Position numbers and translations under genes: made by a program. The notes beneath the pieces are model-generated. The model saw nothing but the letters and a program-made list of their open reading frames with translations, did no database searches and had not been told where the DNA came from. 11,175 nt of DNA from Oehlia diaphana (Eukaryota > Glomeromycota > Glomeromycetes > Glomerales > Glomeraceae). The first letter of the stretch is position 1; the number at the start of each line of letters is the position of its first letter. Location of the stretch: NCBI GenBank assembly GCA_003833135.1, contig QZLH01001280.1:9210-20384 (forward strand), read 5' to 3'. This document shows, piece after piece, positions 7,855-11,175 of the stretch.

Positions 7855-8483
7855 ACTCGTCAATATACAGACATGTATGATTCTGATTGGTGGAGAAATG
7901 TAAAAAAAAACCTTCCAATTGGAGTACATGTTATGCCAATCATTCTGTATGCAGATGCTACACTTTGTGACCACTTAGGTAAAACATCACGGCATCCAGT
8001 ATTTATGATGTTTGAAAATATTCCTTTAGTACGCAGAAATAAAACAGATGCCAAAATTTTATTTGGCTATATTCCCAGTATTGAATATTGTAGTACATCT
8101 GAAAAAAAATCAGCCCAGTATCGTTCAGCAACACGTGAACTTTTTCACTGTGCACTTGCAACTATATTGCAACCATTAAGAATTCTCAGCTATACTGGAA
8201 TTCATCTATATGTTAACAAAATTTTTAAATGGTTCTACCCATTTCTGGCACTAATAATTTCAGATTGGCCTGAAGCATGTGCAATGGGTACTATTTATGG
8301 ATCATCAAATGCATTACACCCATGCCATTTCTGTTTAGTAGATCGTGATTCAATGAATAATATTCATATTAAAAAAGAAGATATTATTATTCGCGATGAA
8401 AATAATACTAAAATTACTTTACGTCAAGGAAATAGTAAGCAAATTTCAACATATAATATGAGAAATGCTTTATGGAAATGGCT
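7855..8483 (+). CDS. Transposase exon 2: start of the DDE core and zinc knuckle
   Basis: The exon is open throughout and joins exon 1 in phase. It contains PIILYADATLCD, whose Asp at 7954-7956 is the likely first catalytic residue. LGKTSRHPVFMMFENIPLVRRNKTDAK, a hallmark block of the Plavaka group, follows. FLALIISDWPEACAMGTIYGS and HPCHFC (Cys pair) come next. It ends two bases into a Leu codon at the GTAAGT donor (8484); the 90-bp intron ends at 8573. Confidence 0.88.
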
Positions 8484-8573
8484 GTAAGTAATTTCAAAAA
8501 TAATTATAATTGATTTTAATTATTTAATTAATTAATTATTATAAATAACTGAGCTACATTTTCATTTTATTAG

Positions 8574-8945
8574 ATATTTTAACGTTTATACTATATGTGT
8601 ACCTGATCACATGCATCATGCAGATCTTGGTCTTTTTCAATATCAATTACTATTTACGGTCGAATTGTTGAATTTAAAATATGGAAGTGGTCCAATAAAA
8701 CTTCTTGAAAAACGACTTTCTCAAATTTCTCGCTATCCAAATCTTAAAATTTTTAAGAATGGATTTTAAAGACTTAATAGATTAACTGCATCAGAATATT
8801 GTGATTTGATGAAAATTATATTATTTGCTTTAGATCAGATGAAAATCTTAACAAGAATTTGTGTAACCTTTTTTCATTGTGGATAGATATGTATATATGG
8901 AGTCGCCAACAAGGATATTCTGACTCAGATCTTAATGAATTTGAG
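8574..8945 (+). CDS. Transposase exon 3 with a nonsense codon and a frameshift
   Basis: It opens LYFNVYTICVPDHMHHADLG; the Asp at 8623-8625 is the likely second catalytic residue. TAA at 8767-8769 interrupts KNGF-RLNRL. The family block LTASEYCDLMKIILFALDQM is intact after it. The original frame then fails, and the family-like sequence resumes two bases on, as NKNLCNLFSLWIDMYIWSRQ. This implies a one-base loss or two-base gain at about 8836-8853. The exon ends at 8945 before GTAAAT; the 75-bp intron ends at 9020. Confidence 0.8.
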
Positions 8946-9020
8946 GTAAATTTATAAATATTTGCAATTTGAAATAGAAATTTCAGTAGTTTTAATAACT
9001 AATTTTTTACTTTTTAATAG

Positions 9021-9231
9021 AAATCAATTATTATATGGAGTAATTTATTTATAAAACTTATGTCAAGATTTTCGCGATCTAATCTAAATCTACCTAAGTT
9101 ACACAGCTGGCGTTTTCATTTAATACCATCGATTTACCAATTTGGAGCTGTTAGTGGATTCACTAGTGAAACATACGAACTGCTGCATAAAACTAATGTT
9201 AAGTAACCATATCGTATGACAAATAAACGTC
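9021..9231 (+). CDS. Transposase exon 4 with the catalytic-Glu region
   Basis: It encodes KSIIIWSNLFIKLMSRF, then PKLHSWRFHLIPSIYQFGAV and SGFTSETYELLHKTNVK, the most conserved block of these transposases. The Glu at 9168-9170 is the likely third catalytic residue. TAA at 9204-9206 stops the frame before PYRMTNKR, which belongs to the protein. The 3' end is uncertain: GTCACA at 9230 and GTGAGA at about 9250 are both possible donors, and neither gives a perfect phase to the acceptor at 9323-9324. Confidence 0.75.
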
Positions 9232-9324
9232 ACATAAATAAAATCAATTGTGAGAAATTTTATTTTATTTTATTTATTAAATATTTTAAATTAAGTTTAA
9301 TTAATATTAAATACTTTTATTAAG

Positions 9325-9717
9325 GTGCATCGTCAAAACATTATGACTCTTATATCAAAACTTCAATCGCGAATTTATAGTAATCATATTTATCATGGAA
9401 TTATATCAAAAAAATTTATAAAAAAGTTAACTCAGCATACAATTGATCAATTTATAGATCAAATAAGAAATAATCAGAATTTAAATAATTTATTATGGTT
9501 ATGTGGTTTTGAAAAACTTAAATCTTGTATTTATAATTATTTTCAAGATATTGAAGAATGGTCTATACAAGATATTGAAAATGAAACAATAAAAATAAAT
9601 GTAAGTGAATTCGCATATTTGGATAATAGTCAAAATCCTATTATTATTCGTGCAACTCCTAATTATTATGGACAAGCTTGCTTTTCCGATGTTTGTGTTG
9701 AAATGGATGAATCTGAG
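9325..9717 (+). CDS. Transposase exon 5, left part, cut by the hAT-like insertion
   Basis: The frame reads VHRQNIMTLISKLQS onward. The first codon is GTG (Val) inside an exon, not a start. It runs to DESE at 9717. The TAA that ends it (9718-9720) is the first three bases of the inserted element's terminal repeat, not a host codon. The frame continues at 10705 on the far side of the insertion. Confidence 0.8.
9710..9717. repeat. Left target-site duplication AATCTGAG
   Basis: Eight bases, identical to 10697-10704, lie immediately outside the left terminal inverted repeat. Eight-base duplications are the hallmark of hAT insertion. Confidence 0.93.
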
Positions 9718-9728
9718 TAAAGCTCTAA
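9718..9728. repeat. Left terminal inverted repeat of the hAT-like element
   Basis: TAAAGCTCTAA is an exact reverse complement of 10686-10696. Just inside, TCAGTCCAG resembles ATGGTCCGG on the other side, so weak symmetry continues inwards. Confidence 0.92.
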
Positions 9729-9890
9729 TCAGTCCAGTCCTAATCCAGCAATCCGGACCAAAAATTTGGATTGGTCCAGTCCGGGTTGATGCTTCAACCT
9801 GGACCAAAATATTCAGTCCAGTCCAGTCCAGTTTCGGATTATAAATCTAATCCGGACCAAATTTCACAGATTGGACCAGACCGGACCAAA
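9729..9890. repeat. Left GGTCC/GGACC subterminal repeats
   Basis: Variants of GGACCAAA, GGTCCAGTCC and CAGTCCAGTCCAGTCC recur in both orientations. One inverted pair is CCGGACCAA (near 9752) facing TTGGTCCAGTCCGG (near 9771). hAT transposases are known to bind repeated subterminal motifs, so these may be binding sites; that role is inferred. The GC content is clearly above that of the rest of the window. Confidence 0.82.
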
Positions 9891-9894
9891 TAAA

Positions 9895-10541
9895 CATTTT
9901 CGCAATAGTTTTATATTAAAACCGTTGCGATTGTAATTATTAAATAAAAAAAATGTTGTGAAACATTTTTTTTAATATCTTATTATAAAAAAATGTTTAC
10001 GCAACATTTTTTTAATTAATTTAATGAAAAATCGTTGCGAAAACATTTTTTTTAAAATATTATTATAGAAAAAACGTTTTCGCAACGTTTCTATAATTAT
10101 TTAATGAAAAAATGTTGCGAAACATTTTTTCAAAGTAATTTTAACTAGAAAAACGTTTTCCCAACGTTTTTTCAATTAATTTAATGAAAAAACGTTGCGA
10201 AAACATTTTTTTTTTAATATATTGTTATAGAAAAAACGTTTTCACAACGTTTTTATAATAATTTAATGAAAAAACATTGCGAAATGTTTTTTCAAAGTAA
10301 TTTTAACTAGAAAAATGTTTTCGCAATGTTTTTTCAATTAATTTAATGAAAAAACGTTGCGAAAACATTTTTTTTAATATATTATTATAGAAAAAACGTT
10401 TTCGCAACGTTTCTATAATAATTTAATGAAAAAATGTTGCGAAACATTTTTTCAAAGTAATTTTAATTAGAAAAACGTTTTCGCAACGTTTTTTTAATTA
10501 ATTTAATGAAAAAACGTTGCAAAAACGTTTTTTTATTATAG
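9895..10541. repeat. 80-bp hairpin units in a 160-bp higher-order repeat
   Basis: About eight units are present. The TAG that opens each unit recurs at 10066, 10146, 10228, 10308, 10388 and 10468, spacing 80-82 bp. Alternate units match best: 10066 and 10388 differ at only about two of 80 positions, so the array has a 160-bp higher-order period. Each unit has two palindromes, one like AACGTTTTCGCAACGTT and one like AATGTTGCGAAACATT. The two leftmost units (about 9895-10065) are more diverged. Confidence 0.88.
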
Positions 10542-10685
10542 GATCAGACCGGACCAGACCAAAATAACTGGTCCAGTCCGGTCTGGTCCCGGATTCTCCT
10601 TTTAATATAAACCGGACTGGACCAAAATGAACTAATTTTTCGGTCCGGTCCCAGGTTACTCCCAACCCGGACCAATCCGGACCAT
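10542..10685. repeat. Right GGTCC/GGACC subterminal repeats
   Basis: This mirrors the left subterminal region, with GGACC and GGTCC words in both orientations. GGACCAGACC at about 10551 faces GGTCTGGTCC at about 10580 and could form a stem. The minus frame over 10498-10707 arises from these repeats and is not a gene. Confidence 0.82.
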
Positions 10686-10696
10686 TTAGAGCTTTA
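10686..10696. repeat. Right terminal inverted repeat of the hAT-like element
   Basis: TTAGAGCTTTA is an exact reverse complement of the left end at 9718-9728 and is followed directly by the duplication. Confidence 0.92.
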
Positions 10697-10704
10697 AATC
10701 TGAG
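10697..10704. repeat. Right target-site duplication AATCTGAG
   Basis: Eight bases, identical to 9710-9717. Reading on from here the transposase frame continues as QDDYLTDNGLYYAK. Confidence 0.93.
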
Positions 10705-10746
10705 CAAGATGATTATTTAACAGATAATGGTTTATATTATGCAAAG
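10705..10746 (+). CDS. Transposase exon 5, right part
   Basis: The short remainder of exon 5 encodes QDDYLTDNGLYYAK and is in frame with 9325-9717 once the insertion is removed. The donor GTTAGT follows at 10747 and the 75-bp intron ends at 10821. Confidence 0.8.
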
Positions 10747-10821
10747 GTTAGTAGTATATATGATAATAATTTCAGTTATTGTCTATCAAACAATTATTAA
10801 AAGTTTTGTTTATTATTTTAG

Positions 10822-11118
10822 GTTCTTTTAATTATTCAAGTTCTTTCAACAAAATTAGAAAAAAATCTTGAACTTGCTCTTGTATATTGGTATGACTTTG
10901 CATATTATGATCGTAATGATAATGATATGATAACTGATACACAACATCATGATGATGATAATCATGATAATCTTTATTTTTACAAATGCGCAATTCTTAA
11001 ACATGTTGACCATTATACTCTAATTCCTATTGCTTCAATAGCAAATATAGTGCATATTATTCTGAAGTTTGATATGTCAAATGTTTTTTATATAAACAAA
11101 TATATTGAATATTATTAA
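10822..11118 (+). CDS. Transposase exon 6, C-terminus
   Basis: It is open for 98 codons from VLLIIQVLSTKLEKN to the natural TAA at 11116-11118. LELALVYWYDF, YTLIPIASIANIVHII and VFYINKYIEYY match the usual C-terminal pattern of Plavaka-like proteins, where a histidine-rich acidic spacer (HHDDDNHD) also occurs. The exon joins exon 5 in phase 0. The remaining 57 bases of the window are A/T-rich flank. Confidence 0.83.
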   Translation, partial: VLLIIQVLSTKLEKNLELALVYWYDFAYYDRNDNDMITDTQHHDDDNHDNLYFYKCAILKHVDHYTLIPIASIANIVHIILKFDMSNVFYINKYIEYY

Positions 11119-11175
11119 ATAATAAAATAATACTTAATATTCATTTACTATTAAAATTAATTACTTTATTAGCGT

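Larger units (their letters stand above)
9718..10696. mobile_element. 979-bp non-autonomous hAT-like element (MITE type)
   Basis: The ends are perfect 11-bp inverted repeats, TAAAGCTCTAA at 9718-9728 and TTAGAGCTTTA at 10686-10696. They are flanked by identical 8-bp duplications (AATCTGAG). The terminal bases TAAAG fit the hAT end pattern YARNG. There is no transposase frame, so movement would depend on an enzyme supplied elsewhere. Inside, GGTCC-rich subterminal regions of about 150-165 bp flank an array of 80-bp hairpin units. It lies in exon 5 of the Plavaka transposase. Taking it out with one duplication copy restores an uninterrupted frame across the site, which confirms both borders. 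The perfect duplication and ends suggest a fairly recent insertion. Confidence 0.92.
6974..11118 (+). pseudogene. Plavaka-type DNA transposase with C2H2 finger, disabled
   Basis: This would encode a cut-and-paste transposase acting in the nucleus on its element's ends. Domains run in the order known for Plavaka-like fungal transposases (CMC/CACTA-related DDE group). They are an N-terminal C2H2 finger, an acidic linker, a DDE core starting at YADATLCDHLGKTSRHPV, a CHFC zinc knuckle, PDHMHHADLGLF, LTASEYCDLMKIIL, PKLHSWRFH..GFTSETYELLHK, and a C-terminal YTLIPIASIANIVHI segment. Exons are 6974-7777, 7855-8483, 8574-8945, 9021 to about 9231-9250, 9325-9717 joined to 10705-10746, and 10822-11118, about 915 codons in all. 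Introns are 75-90 bp with matching phases. Damage: TGA at 7646-7648, TAA at 8767-8769, a net frame shift near 8836-8853, TAA at 9204-9206, and a 979-bp element insertion at 9718. Candidate catalytic residues (Asp at 7954, Asp at 8623, Glu at 9168) are all still present. Transposase identity is secure; subfamily naming is from memory of family motifs. Confidence 0.9.

Noticed and set aside
7622..8054. Minus frames at 7622-7813 and 7860-8054
   Set aside because: They are antisense shadows of the transposase exons and intron.
9499..9844. Minus frame 9499-9807 and plus frame 9605-9844
   Set aside because: Both straddle the hAT-like insertion border and combine transposase sequence in the wrong frame with GGTCC repeats.
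9895..10541. CRISPR array because of regular palindromic repeats
   Set aside because: The units are contiguous 80-bp tandem repeats without unique spacers, lie within a transposon, and the genome is eukaryotic.
10498..10707. Minus frame of 69 codons
   Set aside because: It arises from GGACC/GGTCC subterminal repeats of the inserted element and spans its right end.
6956..11175. ACGCTAA at 6956-6962 facing TTAGCGT at 11169-11175 as possible ends of the Plavaka element
   Set aside because: Only 7 bp, very close to the start codon and cut by the window edge, with no duplication visible; too short to separate from chance.

Overview
The window is AT-rich and repeat-laden, with genes split by introns of about 55-90 bp and GT...AG ends. 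A broken Plavaka-type DNA transposase with an N-terminal C2H2 finger fills the right end. Together these point to a fungal genome, most likely an arbuscular mycorrhizal fungus (Glomeromycotina, Rhizophagus/Gigaspora-like). The organism call is inference from style and gene family. There are no tRNAs, rRNAs, CRISPRs or bacterial features, and no intact ordinary gene.

Layout. 1-292 is a 67-bp satellite built from two half-repeats. 295-495 is a field of GTACAAATTC words in both orientations. 496-1125 is AT-rich with a loose repeat. 1126-2970 is the most unusual part: a tandem array of about 15 intron-like units reading on the minus strand. Each unit has a donor buried in a hairpin, usually a CTAAC-like branch-point word in a second hairpin, a polypyrimidine tract and a 3' AG, with 22-50 nt exon-like spacers between. 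3138-3245 holds CTGATTGGTG inverted repeats. 3443-3636 is GATCTGATCC-rich, followed by a small GTTGCGAAAC hairpin array (3640-3855). 4199-5400 (minus) is a four-exon gene of unknown function whose frame is consistent across three introns but carries two in-frame stops. 6101-6663 (plus) is a second, shorter intron-like array with the same architecture in the opposite orientation. 6974-11118 (plus) is the Plavaka-like transposase pseudogene, broken by three nonsense codons and one frameshift.

The last large exon of the transposase has been hit by a 979-bp non-autonomous hAT-like element (9718-10696). This has a perfect 8-bp target-site duplication, 11-bp terminal inverted repeats, GGTCC-rich subterminal regions and a core of about eight 80-bp hairpin units arranged as a 160-bp higher-order repeat. 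Removing the element with one duplication copy rejoins the transposase frame exactly.

How the parts relate. The window looks like a graveyard of mobile DNA: a transposon gene carrying a second transposon, next to a second decayed gene, all set among structured tandem repeats. The candidate for something undescribed is the pair of intron-like hairpin arrays, with repeat units that look like complete spliceosomal introns.
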